Below, piece after piece: positions 1 to 6,791 of a stretch of 9,203 bases of DNA. Numbering within the stretch: position 1 is the first letter of the stretch; every line of letters begins with the position of its first letter. The DNA is from Candidatus Altarchaeota archaeon (lineage in GTDB: Archaea; Altiarchaeota; Altiarchaeia; IMC4; SCGC-AAA252-I15). The translations under genes were made by a program, and so were the position numbers. The stretch covers positions 1-9,203 of the forward strand of contig JAHIYG010000242.1 in NCBI GenBank assembly GCA_018815265.1, written 5' to 3'. The notes under the pieces were generated by a model, which worked only from the letters and a program-made list of their open reading frames with translations, searched no databases and had not been told where the DNA came from.

Positions 1-794
1 CATCGACGAAAGCTGGCTTGCCATGAAGAAGTTAAGATGGAAAGACAAACGAGTGAGGATAATACAGCTTTTGAAGAACTACGGTCAATTCAACGCAATC
101 ATATGCGGCTTCAACCACGTTATGGGAGACTTTGTCATAACAATGGATGATGACCTGCAACATCCTCCGGGGAAATACCGAAATTGATTAGAGCCATGGA
201 AGAGAATCCAGGATTCGACGGCATGATAGGAAGCCCCTGGTCAAGGAACATGACGTCATCCACAACATAGGCAGTTACGTAGTTGGAGTAGTAGACAGCA
301 TAATCCTCAATAAACCGATGGACCTGAAAATGTTTTCATTCAGGATATTAAAGAGGAAAATCGTGGATGTCATAGCACAGAACAAAAGCCACAACCCAGT
401 GTTGGGACCTCTGCTTTTGTCCACCACGTTGAAACTAAAAAATGTCTCCGTAATCCACAAAAAAAGAATGGGTGGCAGATCAGGTTACTCCACATACAAG
501 ATTGTCAAAAGTTGCATGGACAATATAATAAACTTTTCAACCTTGCCTTTGAAGATTGCAAGCATTTTTGGCACAGTCGTCGCGTTCATGAGTTTCTCTG
601 TAGGATCTGTGTTCATATTCAGGAAGCTTTTCCTAGGCATTGGACCTGACGGTTGGACGAGTCTCGTGGTCCTGCATCTATTCTCATTTGGAACGATACT
701 CACCCTATTCGGGATAATGGGTGAATACCTAATAAGGATATCTAGGCAAGTCAACTATGAGCCACAGTACCACATAAGGGAGATTCACGTCTGA
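1..794 (+). pseudogene. Family 2 glycosyltransferase (ArnC/GtrB/dolichol-phosphate sugar synthase type), 5' partial, two frameshifts
   Basis: This would transfer a sugar from a nucleotide donor to a polyprenyl-phosphate carrier at the cytoplasmic membrane face. The first stretch (frame from base 2) reads through VITMDDDLQHPP, where DDD is the GT-A metal/nucleotide motif, then hits a stop. The protein clearly continues one frame over with EIPKLIRAMEENPGFDGMIG (about 172-234), and one further frame over from about 237 to the stop at 792-794. Each change equals one missing base, next to a G4 run (169-172) and a C4 run (234-237). The last intact piece, with an ATG at 318, carries two membrane helices (about 549-630 and 660-735) and ends GEYLIRISRQ, typical of this family's C-terminus. 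The 318 ATG is internal to the family fold. Either this is a decaying gene or the window edge has homopolymer sequencing errors; the sequence alone cannot decide. The 3' end overlaps the convergent acyltransferase by 10 bp. Confidence 0.8.
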
Positions 795-1300
795 GTGTCG
801 TCATATTCCTTTATTACCTTTGCCGGGACACCCCCAATCAACACATTATCTTTAAAGGATTTAGTGACTACTGCTCCCGCTGCCACCAGACAACCTTTAC
901 CTATTTTAACTTCATAGGTTATGCATGCATGCGCCGCAACCTGTGTTCCAGAGCCAATGTGTATTGAGCCAGCTTCTATCCCTCCAAACCTGAATGAACC
1001 ATGTTTCCTCAATCTGTTGGTAGGGGCTAGCATCGAAAACGGACCAAGTGTCACGCCATCACCCAAATGCACTTCTCCAGCGCCTATATACGCGTTGAAT
1101 CCAACAAGCACATTGTCTCCTACACTTAGGCTATTTGGTTCGTAGATAAATGCCTGATCATATACCCTGAAGTCTTTTCCGCATTTTTTGAGGAAAGGTT
1201 TGTATATCATGCCCCTGAGTTTGTCGCCTTCCCTGCGTTGTGGGATGAATAAGAATGCTATTTTAATGCAAAATCTCCAGAAATTATTCATCACTAACAT
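785..1300 (-). CDS. Hexapeptide-repeat (left-handed beta-helix) acyltransferase
   Basis: A 171-residue member of the WbbJ/LacA/NeuD-like acyltransferase superfamily, likely an O- or N-acetyltransferase using acetyl-CoA to decorate a sugar or glycan. A short basic and hydrophobic N-terminus (about 1-35) is followed by hexapeptide repeats: IYEPNSLSVGDNVLVG, YIGAGEVHLGDGVTLGP, IHIGSGTQVAAHACI, VKIGKGCLVAAGAVV. It closes with the family ending NVLIGGVPAKVIKEY. Acceptor His candidates are in RLRKHGSF and AAHACI; which is catalytic cannot be seen. The ATG at 1300 is preferred over the one at 1291 because it lies 25 nt from the centre of the divergent TATA element, giving a leaderless mRNA. It diverges from the ATP-grasp ligase and sits among sugar genes, so surface glycan modification is the likely role. 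The exact substrate is unknown. Confidence 0.88.
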   Translation of the reverse strand: MLVMNNFWRFCIKIAFLFIPQRREGDKLRGMIYKPFLKKCGKDFRVYDQAFIYEPNSLSVGDNVLVGFNAYIGAGEVHLGDGVTLGPFSMLAPTNRLRKHGSFRFGGIEAGSIHIGSGTQVAAHACITYEVKIGKGCLVAAGAVVTKSFKDNVLIGGVPAKVIKEYDDTQT

Positions 1301-1317
1301 TGTTGATAAATTAGTGC

Positions 1318-1332
1318 AATTTTATTAAAAAT
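1318..1332. promoter_or_regulatory. Shared divergent TATA element
   Basis: TTTTA-T-TAAAA (1320-1330) is an 11-bp palindrome centred on 1325. The A of the minus-strand ATG (1300) is 25 nt away and the A of the plus-strand ATG (1351) is 26 nt away. Archaeal TATA boxes are normally centred about 26-27 bp before the transcription start, so one box could direct two leaderless transcripts in opposite directions. No other comparably AT-rich block lies in the 50-bp spacer. Function is inferred from spacing. Confidence 0.6.
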
Positions 1333-1350
1333 CAGACTAAGTTGTGAATA

Positions 1351-2544
1351 ATGAAAGGAAACAAGAAAATAATGATTTTGGGTGCGGGGGTATACCAGGT
1401 GCCTGCAATCAAAGCTGCCGGAAGTTTAGGCTATGAAACCATTGTACTCAGTAGGGAAATCAAGAAATATCCTGGCGCATCCCTGGCTGATGTACCATTA
1501 GAGGTTGACACAACGGATGTCGAGGGCGTGCTGTCATGTGCCAGGGAGTATGATGTTGAGGGTGTGTTCACATCTGGAACTGACGTAGCTTTGCCAGCCC
1601 TTGGACGGGTGAATGATGAACTGGGTTTGAGTGGACCAAGTTATGAGGCAACCGTTTTTTCTACAAATAAGCTCCTTATGAAAGAGGCTTTCCTTAACCG
1701 TTCAGTGCCGACAGCAACAAGCTGGCCAGTTGACTCGTTTAGTGAGGCGTCTGCAGCCGCTGAAGACATTGGATATCCATTGATTCTAAAGCCAACTGGC
1801 ACATCTGGCAGCAGGGGTGTTATAAAGGTGGATTCCAAAGGAAAGCTTAGGAAAGCATGGGCTTACTCAAGAAGATATTCTAGAGCTGGGGAAAAGACAT
1901 TGGTGGAGGAATATCTGACAGGTGTGGAGTTTGGATCCCAAGCGTTTGTCTATGACAATAAGATTAGGCTTATATGCACGCATAACGACACTGTCACTAA
2001 CCCCCCGTATTTGACGCCCATCGGCCACTCATATCCCTTTGCAGATGAATCTATTGAAGAGGAAGTTGTGTCTGTAGCTAAAAAAGCCATAAAAGCTTTA
2101 GGCATAAATAACAGTGCAGTCAATCTTGACCTAATTCTGACTGATGAAGGCGTAAATGTCTTTGAGGTAGGGGCTAGGATGGGGGCGACATGCCTTCCAG
2201 AACTCACCGAAATTTACTGTGGTGTTGATGTCACCTCCGAATGCATTAGAATGTCTATGGGTGAGAAACCATACTTCAAAAACAAAACAGGAAGCCCATG
2301 CGCAGGACTCCTCATAACATCCTCCAAAAAAGGCAAAATCACTGGAATAGACGTACCAGATGCCGTGAGAACAGACAAGGAAGTAATACATATAGACATA
2401 GACGTCAAAGTAAACGACCACATCGCAGAGTTCAAGACTGGCCCAGACAGACTAGGGAGCATAGTTGTCACTGGAGACAGCTACTTAAACGCAGAACAAA
2501 AAGCCAAAACATTCAGGGACATGATAAGGATAAGAGTGGTGTGA
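1351..2544 (+). CDS. ATP-grasp domain ligase (carboxylate-amine ligase type)
   Basis: A 397-residue ATP-grasp enzyme, which would activate a carboxylate as acyl-phosphate and join it to an amine or other nucleophile. The pre-ATP-grasp Rossmann-like domain begins MILGAGVYQVPAI (residues 8-20). Lys107 (STNKLLMK) and Lys147 in GYPLILKPTGTSGSRGV are the usual ATP-binding lysine and glycine-rich loop. VEEYLTGVEFG (185-195) provides the adenine-binding acidic/hinge segment, and NLDLILTDEG...VFEVGARMG (258-278) carries the metal- and phosphate-binding Asp, Glu and Arg. Similar proteins occur in surface-polysaccharide clusters and are often labelled carbamoyl-phosphate-synthase-like. The substrate cannot be told; in this setting, amidation of a uronic acid or attachment of an amino acid to a sugar is plausible inference. 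It starts 51 bp from, and divergent to, the acyltransferase. The 47-bp gap to rfbF contains a TATA-like box, so it need not be co-transcribed with that operon. Confidence 0.85.
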   Translation: MKGNKKIMILGAGVYQVPAIKAAGSLGYETIVLSREIKKYPGASLADVPLEVDTTDVEGVLSCAREYDVEGVFTSGTDVALPALGRVNDELGLSGPSYEATVFSTNKLLMKEAFLNRSVPTATSWPVDSFSEASAAAEDIGYPLILKPTGTSGSRGVIKVDSKGKLRKAWAYSRRYSRAGEKTLVEEYLTGVEFGSQAFVYDNKIRLICTHNDTVTNPPYLTPIGHSYPFADESIEEEVVSVAKKAIKALGINNSAVNLDLILTDEGVNVFEVGARMGATCLPELTEIYCGVDVTSECIRMSMGEKPYFKNKTGSPCAGLLITSSKKGKITGIDVPDAVRTDKEVIHIDIDVKVNDHIAEFKTGPDRLGSIVVTGDSYLNAEQKAKTFRDMIRIRVV

Positions 2545-2560
2545 TTCCATACAAATTAAC

Positions 2561-2570
2561 TTTAATATTT
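2561..2570 (+). promoter_or_regulatory. TATA-like box of the rfbFGH operon
   Basis: The block TTTAATATTT is centred about 26 nt before the A of the rfbF ATG at 2592, in the 47-bp gap after the ATP-grasp gene. The spacing predicts a leaderless operon mRNA, and no clear Shine-Dalgarno precedes this ATG. This is inferred from sequence and spacing only. Confidence 0.55.
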
Positions 2571-2591
2571 AGGAAATCTCATTTATTGCGT

Positions 2592-3368
2592 ATGAAAGTG
2601 GTTATCCTCTGCGGGGGTTTAGGTACGAGGTTGCGTGAGCAGACTGAGTTCATTCCGAAACCCATGGTGCCGGTCGGTAATCGCCCTATTCTCTGGCATA
2701 TAATGAAGATATACTACCACCAGGGATTTAATGAATTCATCCTCCCATTAGGGTATAAGGGGGATGTTATCAAGGATTATTTCGTCAACTACAAATGGAA
2801 AAGCTCAGATTTCACTTTGGAGATGCATAAAAACAACAGGATGGAATTCCACGACGAGCAAAAATGCGAGAACTGGACCATACACTTCATAGACACCGGA
2901 GTACACACTAAAACAGCCAAACGGGTGCAGATGGTGAAGAAACTCCTCACCCAAGACAAACAATTCATGCTAACCTACGGAGACGGAGTCGCAGACATCA
3001 GATTAGATAAACTACTACAGTACCATGACTCAAAAGGGTTAGCCGCGACAATGAGTGGGTTCAGGCCAAAAGGAAGATTCGGTTTGGTTGAGGAAAAAGA
3101 CGGAGTAGTGAAGAGATTCAAGGAAAAACCCGTAATGGACGATTGGGCAAACTGCGGATTCATGGTGTTTCAGAAAAAAGCACTAGAGTATTTCACAGAA
3201 AAAGACGTGATGCTCGAAACAGACGTGTTGCCTAAAATAGCAAAAGACAAACAACTTGCAGTATACCCGCACGAAGGCTCATGGCACTACATGGACACCC
3301 AAAGAGACTACGAAGAACTAAACCGCCTCTGGGGAAAAACGCCAACATGGAAGACATGGAAAGACTAA
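2592..3368 (+). CDS. rfbF: Glucose-1-phosphate cytidylyltransferase
   Basis: Makes CDP-glucose from CTP and glucose-1-phosphate, the entry step to CDP-dideoxyhexoses. The 258-residue protein matches the family's usual length of about 257. It has the nucleotidyltransferase signature CGGLGTRL (7-14) followed by IPKPMVPVGNRP with Lys23, the LTYGDGVAD motif (127-135) whose Asp131 binds the metal, and the RfbF-specific segment DTGVHTKTAKRV (101-112). CGFMVF (188-193) and the WHYMDTQRDYEELN ending also fit RfbF rather than the UTP- or dTTP-using relatives. The reading frame extends further upstream, but that extension is out of frame over the ATP-grasp gene. The ATG at 2592 gives the family N-terminus and lies 26 nt from a TATA-like box. 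It is the first gene of a three-gene operon, overlapping rfbG by 22 nt. Confidence 0.95.
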   Translation: MKVVILCGGLGTRLREQTEFIPKPMVPVGNRPILWHIMKIYYHQGFNEFILPLGYKGDVIKDYFVNYKWKSSDFTLEMHKNNRMEFHDEQKCENWTIHFIDTGVHTKTAKRVQMVKKLLTQDKQFMLTYGDGVADIRLDKLLQYHDSKGLAATMSGFRPKGRFGLVEEKDGVVKRFKEKPVMDDWANCGFMVFQKKALEYFTEKDVMLETDVLPKIAKDKQLAVYPHEGSWHYMDTQRDYEELNRLWGKTPTWKTWKD

Positions 3369-4408
3369 GTTTCTGGATCGGCAAAAAAGTCCAAGTAACC
3401 GGCCACACCGGATTCATGGGCGCCTGGCTGACACAATGGCTCACAAAACTCGATGCAGAGGTCTCAGGATATTCGCTGAAAAAATACGACAACGACACAT
3501 TATACAAAACACTGAAACTCAAGAAAAAAATAAAAGACTACAGAGGAAACATAGGAGACTACAATTCTTTCAAGAAGGTCATGGACAAAGTAAGGCCGGA
3601 GATAATATTTCACCTAGCCGCCCAACCGCTCGTGAGAAAATCATACGACAACCCACTAGAAACAATACAGTCAAATGTTGTCGGCACCGCCAACGTGCTT
3701 GAAGCAATAAGAAATACAAAATCTGTTAAAGCAGCAGTCATAGTGACATCAGACAAATGCTACAAAAACCTGGAGACTGGAAAAGGCTACATGGAAACAG
3801 ACCCCATGGGAGGGCATGACCCATACAGCGCAAGCAAAGGATGCGCAGAACTATTAGTCGACTCATACCGTAACTCTTTTTTCAGGGGACAAAAAAAGCT
3901 AGTCTCTACCGCACGTGCAGGAAATGTCATTGGAGGGGGTGACTTCGCAAAAGACCGGCTCATGACAGACTGCATAAAAGCACTTGAGAAAGGAGAACGA
4001 ATTAGGGTGAGAAATCCAAAATCCACGAGACCCTGGCAGCATGTACTCGAACCGGTAGAGGGATACCTGACATTAGCTGAAAAAATGATAAAACACAAAA
4101 GATACGATGAAGCCTGGAACTTCGGCCCAGGAGTCAATTCAGTATACACCGTATCTGAAGTAGTCGACAAAGTCATAAAAAACTGGGGCAGCGGAAAATG
4201 GGCTGACACATCTAAAAAAGGCGATAAACACGAAGCCAAACTCCTGAATCTGGACATAACAAAGGCAAAAACCCAGTTAGGCTGGCATCCCAAACTCAAG
4301 ATAGAAGAAGCAATAGCGCTGACAATAGAGGGATACAAAAGCCTCAAAAAAGGCGAGATAAAAGAGACAATAGATAAGCAGATTGAAGAATATGAGGCGA
4401 TGTTATGA
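3347..4408 (+). CDS. rfbG: CDP-glucose 4,6-dehydratase
   Basis: Converts CDP-glucose to CDP-4-keto-6-deoxyglucose with bound NAD+. It is a 353-residue extended short-chain dehydrogenase. The Rossmann motif VTGHTGFMGAWL (17-28) is the typical RfbG form; HLAAQPLVRKSYDNP (89-103) is the family NAD-binding segment; TSDKCYKN (134-141) and YSASK (160-164) supply the catalytic Ser/Thr region and the Tyr-Lys pair. RPWQHVLEP, which normally follows the substrate loop, is present. The start lies in the end of rfbF: ATG 3347 is chosen, but ATG 3356, nine bases later, gives an equally good N-terminus (MERLSFWIGKK). A longer frame from 3281 would add about 22 unrelated residues and is rejected. Its stop overlaps the rfbH start in ATGA, indicating translational coupling. 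Confidence 0.94.
   Translation: MEDMERLSFWIGKKVQVTGHTGFMGAWLTQWLTKLDAEVSGYSLKKYDNDTLYKTLKLKKKIKDYRGNIGDYNSFKKVMDKVRPEIIFHLAAQPLVRKSYDNPLETIQSNVVGTANVLEAIRNTKSVKAAVIVTSDKCYKNLETGKGYMETDPMGGHDPYSASKGCAELLVDSYRNSFFRGQKKLVSTARAGNVIGGGDFAKDRLMTDCIKALEKGERIRVRNPKSTRPWQHVLEPVEGYLTLAEKMIKHKRYDEAWNFGPGVNSVYTVSEVVDKVIKNWGSGKWADTSKKGDKHEAKLLNLDITKAKTQLGWHPKLKIEEAIALTIEGYKSLKKGEIKETIDKQIEEYEAML
4394..4397 (+). promoter_or_regulatory. Shine-Dalgarno-like site of rfbH
   Basis: GAGG lies inside the end of rfbG, seven bases before the rfbH ATG at 4405. Together with the ATGA stop/start overlap it suggests re-initiation by terminating ribosomes. It contrasts with the first genes of the transcription units here, most of which lack such a site and look leaderless. 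Confidence 0.5.
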
Positions 4409-5724
4409 GGACTGAAAAAGACGTCAAAAAAGACATAAACAAACTGGTGGAGGAGTACTTTCGCCTCTTCCTAGACAAAAAAAGAAAAGACATTCCAGTA
4501 TCTGGGAAGAAATACGACTCCCAAGAGCTCAAATACATCGTCGACGCCGCATTGGACGGATGGTGGACTGAAGGTAGATACACGACAGAGTTCGAGAAAA
4601 AACTCGCAAAATACATTGGAGTAAAACATGCAATAGTCGTCAACTCAGGCTCATCCGCAAACCTTGCCGCATTCACAGCACTGACTTCGCCAAAACTAAA
4701 GGAGAAGAGGATAAGAAAAGGCGATGAAGTAATCACAGTAGCTGCCGGGTTTCCAACAACAGTCAACCCAATAATACAGGCAGGATGCACGCCAGTATTC
4801 TGCGACGTAGAAGTAGAAACACTGGATGTGGATGTGAAACAGTTGAAGAATGCACTATCCAAAAAGACTAAGGCAGTATTTCTCGCGCACACATTAGGCA
4901 ACCCATTCAACCTCGATGAAGTGACAAGGTTCTGCAGGAAACATGACCTCTGGCTTTTGGAAGACAACTGCGACGCACTCGGGTCAGAATACAAGGGGAA
5001 ACATACTGGAAGCTTCGGAGACATCGCAACCTACAGCTTCTACCCAGCACACCACATAACAATGGGAGAAGGCGGAGCACTCACGACAGACGACGACCTA
5101 CTAGCTAAAATAATTCGTTCAATCAGGGATTGGGGCAGGGACTGCTGGTGCAGGACCGGAGTCGACAACAGCTGCGGAAAAAGATACGATTGGAAACACG
5201 GAAAACTCCCGTTTGGATACGACCACAAATACGTCTACTCAGAAGTAGGATACAACCTCAAAAACACAGACTTGAACGCTGCAATAGCTGTCGCACAAAT
5301 GGACAAATTGAGCGGTTTCATAAAGGTGAGAGAGAAAAATTTCAAGTTACTTTCCAAAGGACTGAAGAAATTCGAGAAAACATTCATCCTCCCTAAATCG
5401 GAGAAAGACGCTAAACCGTCATGGTTCGGATATCCATTAACGCTTAGAAAAAACTGCGGATTCAAGAGGGAAGACATCTTGAAGGCATTAAACAGCAAAA
5501 AAATAGGGACTAGACTCCTTTTTGCAGGCAATATAACTAAACAGCCTTATTTCATCGAAAACAAGGTGAGATACAGGGTGGCAGGAAATCTGAAAAACAC
5601 GGACTATATCATGGAAAACACGTTCTGGATTGGAGTAAACCCCTTAGTTGACAAAAAAGGCATAAATACAGTTGTCGCATGTTTGGAGGAGACACTAGAC
5701 TCTCTGTCTCCAGTATTCAAGTAG
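4405..5724 (+). CDS. rfbH: CDP-4-keto-6-deoxyglucose 3-dehydratase (E1, iron-sulfur/PMP enzyme)
   Basis: Catalyses the radical C-3 deoxygenation step that leads from CDP-4-keto-6-deoxyglucose to CDP-4-keto-3,6-dideoxyglucose, using pyridoxamine phosphate and a [2Fe-2S] cluster. The fold is DegT/DnrJ/EryC1 aspartate aminotransferase type and the length (439) matches E1 (about 437). Two diagnostic marks are visible. First, in SFYPAHHITMGEGG the position normally held by the PLP-binding Lys is His216, the known E1 replacement. Second, Cys189, Cys247, Cys249 and Cys257 give exactly the C-X57-C-X-C-X7-C cluster motif of the Yersinia enzyme. Asp187 (LLEDNCDALG) is the cofactor-nitrogen Asp. It is the last gene of the operon and is coupled to rfbG. 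The electron-donating E3 reductase (RfbI/AscD) is not in this window. Its 3' end overlaps the convergent SDR gene by 30 bp. Confidence 0.96.
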   Translation: MRTEKDVKKDINKLVEEYFRLFLDKKRKDIPVSGKKYDSQELKYIVDAALDGWWTEGRYTTEFEKKLAKYIGVKHAIVVNSGSSANLAAFTALTSPKLKEKRIRKGDEVITVAAGFPTTVNPIIQAGCTPVFCDVEVETLDVDVKQLKNALSKKTKAVFLAHTLGNPFNLDEVTRFCRKHDLWLLEDNCDALGSEYKGKHTGSFGDIATYSFYPAHHITMGEGGALTTDDDLLAKIIRSIRDWGRDCWCRTGVDNSCGKRYDWKHGKLPFGYDHKYVYSEVGYNLKNTDLNAAIAVAQMDKLSGFIKVREKNFKLLSKGLKKFEKTFILPKSEKDAKPSWFGYPLTLRKNCGFKREDILKALNSKKIGTRLLFAGNITKQPYFIENKVRYRVAGNLKNTDYIMENTFWIGVNPLVDKKGINTVVACLEETLDSLSPVFK

Positions 5725-6645
5725 GTCTGCCATCGTCTTTTCAAAAGGTATCTCAGGAGTCCAGCCGGTTTTATTTCGGAACTTGCTGCAGTCACCATGA
5801 AGTATTTCCACATCCGATGGCCTCATCCTCTCAGGGTCCTTCTTCACACTTATCTTTTTCTTGCTCATCGACAAAAGCAAATCAAGAACAGACTGGATAG
5901 TTCTAGTTTCACCAGAGCATATGTTGTAGACATCTCCGAACTCACACTTTTGAAGAGACAAGTAATAGGCTTTCACGACATCCCTCACATCCGTGAAGTC
6001 ACGGTATGCACTCAAATTCCCAACCTTCATCTCAGGCTTGGCACCAGCCTCAATTTCCGCAATCTGCTTCGCAAAATTCGAGGAAACAAATACATCCCCC
6101 CGCCGTGGGCCTGTGTGGTTGAACGCGCGAGTCCTCACAATCTTCATCCCATAGCTTTGGAAATACTGATACCCCAGCATGTCAGTTGCAACCTTGCTGA
6201 CGCCATACGGACTCAACGGCCTCAACGGATTATCCTCAGTAATCGGCGTCTCCTCAGGCCTCACCAAACCGTATTCCTCAGAGCTTCCCGCAATCTGTAT
6301 CTTCGCATCCAAGTCAGTCTTCCTAACAGCCTCAAAAAGATTCAAAGTCCCCAAAACATTCACCGTCAACGTCTGATGGGGAGCATGCCATGACGTCGGG
6401 ACAAAACTCTGCGCAGCCAAATGAAAAATAATATCCGGCTCAACCTTCTTGACGACGTTAATCATAGACGACAAATCCTTCAAATCAGCCTCAACCAATG
6501 TTATGTCATCTCTCAGATGGTCTATGTTTTCTGTCTTGCTCCTCCACCTGCCAGTCCCAAAAACCTCAACATTATTCCCTAAAAGAAACTCAGCCAAATG
6601 ACTTCCCGCAAAACCCGTCACTCCAGTTACAAGAGCCCTGACCAT
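5695..6645 (-). CDS. NAD(P)-dependent nucleotide-sugar dehydratase/epimerase (GDP-mannose 4,6-dehydratase/Rmd-like SDR)
   Basis: A 316-residue extended SDR acting on a nucleotide sugar. The N-terminus LVTGVTGFAGSHLAEFLL has the GxxGxxG dinucleotide motif (8-14). HLAAQSFVPTSW (75-86), AGSSEEYGLV (119-128) and YGVSK (147-151, catalytic Tyr and Lys) follow, and RTRAFNHTGPRRGDVFV, RDFTDVRDVVKAY and the RMRPSDVEILHGD ending are typical of GDP-mannose 4,6-dehydratase and GDP-6-deoxy-4-keto-mannose reductase. Which reaction it performs is not decided by the motifs. As the only other SDR beside rfbFGH it could instead act on the CDP-sugar product, as RfbJ, RfbS or RfbE do, but its sequence looks GDP-mannose type. 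The frame extends 17 codons upstream of the ATG at 6645; the later ATG is chosen because it puts the dinucleotide motif at the usual distance from the N-terminus. The A/C-rich plus strand makes its codons G/T-ending, unlike rfbGH. Confidence 0.88.
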   Translation of the reverse strand: MVRALVTGVTGFAGSHLAEFLLGNNVEVFGTGRWRSKTENIDHLRDDITLVEADLKDLSSMINVVKKVEPDIIFHLAAQSFVPTSWHAPHQTLTVNVLGTLNLFEAVRKTDLDAKIQIAGSSEEYGLVRPEETPITEDNPLRPLSPYGVSKVATDMLGYQYFQSYGMKIVRTRAFNHTGPRRGDVFVSSNFAKQIAEIEAGAKPEMKVGNLSAYRDFTDVRDVVKAYYLSLQKCEFGDVYNICSGETRTIQSVLDLLLSMSKKKISVKKDPERMRPSDVEILHGDCSKFRNKTGWTPEIPFEKTMADLLEYWRQRV

Positions 6646-6670
6646 CGTAGATTGTAAACTTAAAAAGTCA

Positions 6671-6682
6671 ATATTATTAAAT
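6671..6682 (-). promoter_or_regulatory. TATA-like box of the SDR gene (weak)
   Basis: On the minus strand ATTTAATAATAT is centred about 31 nt before the ATG at 6645, which would give a start site about five bases upstream of the codon. A second AT-rich block at 6657-6667 is too close (about 17 nt) to serve a leaderless start at 6645. Assignment is tentative. Confidence 0.35.
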
Positions 6683-6742
6683 GCATACAAAGACAAGTGT
6701 GGAAAGTGAATCTAAAAATATAAAAAAGAAAGTATAACCCTT

Positions 6743-6765
6743 TTTAAAGGACAATGTCCTTTAAA
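6743..6765. promoter_or_regulatory. Perfect 23-bp palindrome upstream of the TBP gene, probable operator
   Basis: Two 11-bp half-sites (TTTAAAGGACA and its exact complement) flank a single central A at 6754. The core GGACAATGTCC resembles the GGAC-spacer-GTCC sites reported for archaeal Lrp/AsnC regulators such as Methanocaldococcus Ptr2. Each outer arm holds a TTTAAA that could serve as a TATA box: the left one (centre about 6745) would give a leader of about 21 nt including the Shine-Dalgarno, the right one (centre about 6763) a nearly leaderless mRNA. A protein bound here would cover the promoter. Symmetry is seen; the regulatory role is inferred. Confidence 0.6.
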
Positions 6766-6780
6766 TACTCCCTATTTATA

Positions 6781-6786
6781 AGGTGG
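6781..6786 (+). promoter_or_regulatory. Shine-Dalgarno-like site of the TBP gene
   Basis: AGGTGG ends five bases before the ATG at 6792. It supports this ATG over the upstream in-frame GTG at 6783, which lies inside the site, and over ATG 6798. It also implies that the TBP mRNA has a short leader, unlike most first genes in this window. Confidence 0.5.
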
Positions 6787-6791
6787 TTGTT

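Noticed and set aside
2298..2591. Longer N-terminus for RfbF
   Set aside because: It would overlap the ATP-grasp gene for about 250 bases in another frame, with Arg/His/Gln-rich sequence. The ATG at 2592 begins exactly at the nucleotidyltransferase fold.
3281..3346. Longer N-terminus for RfbG
   Set aside because: The extra residues are an off-frame reading of the rfbF end (basic, low complexity), while ATG 3347 or 3356 gives the family N-terminus.
4344..5024. 226-residue minus-strand open frame over rfbH
   Set aside because: It is the antisense of a clearly conserved, motif-complete gene, Ser-rich, with no family-like motif or promoter. The same applies to the minus frame at 3787-4347 and the plus frame at 5797-6393.
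6783..6791. GTG start for TBP
   Set aside because: That GTG is part of the AGGTGG Shine-Dalgarno-like site, and ATG 6792 is correctly spaced from it.
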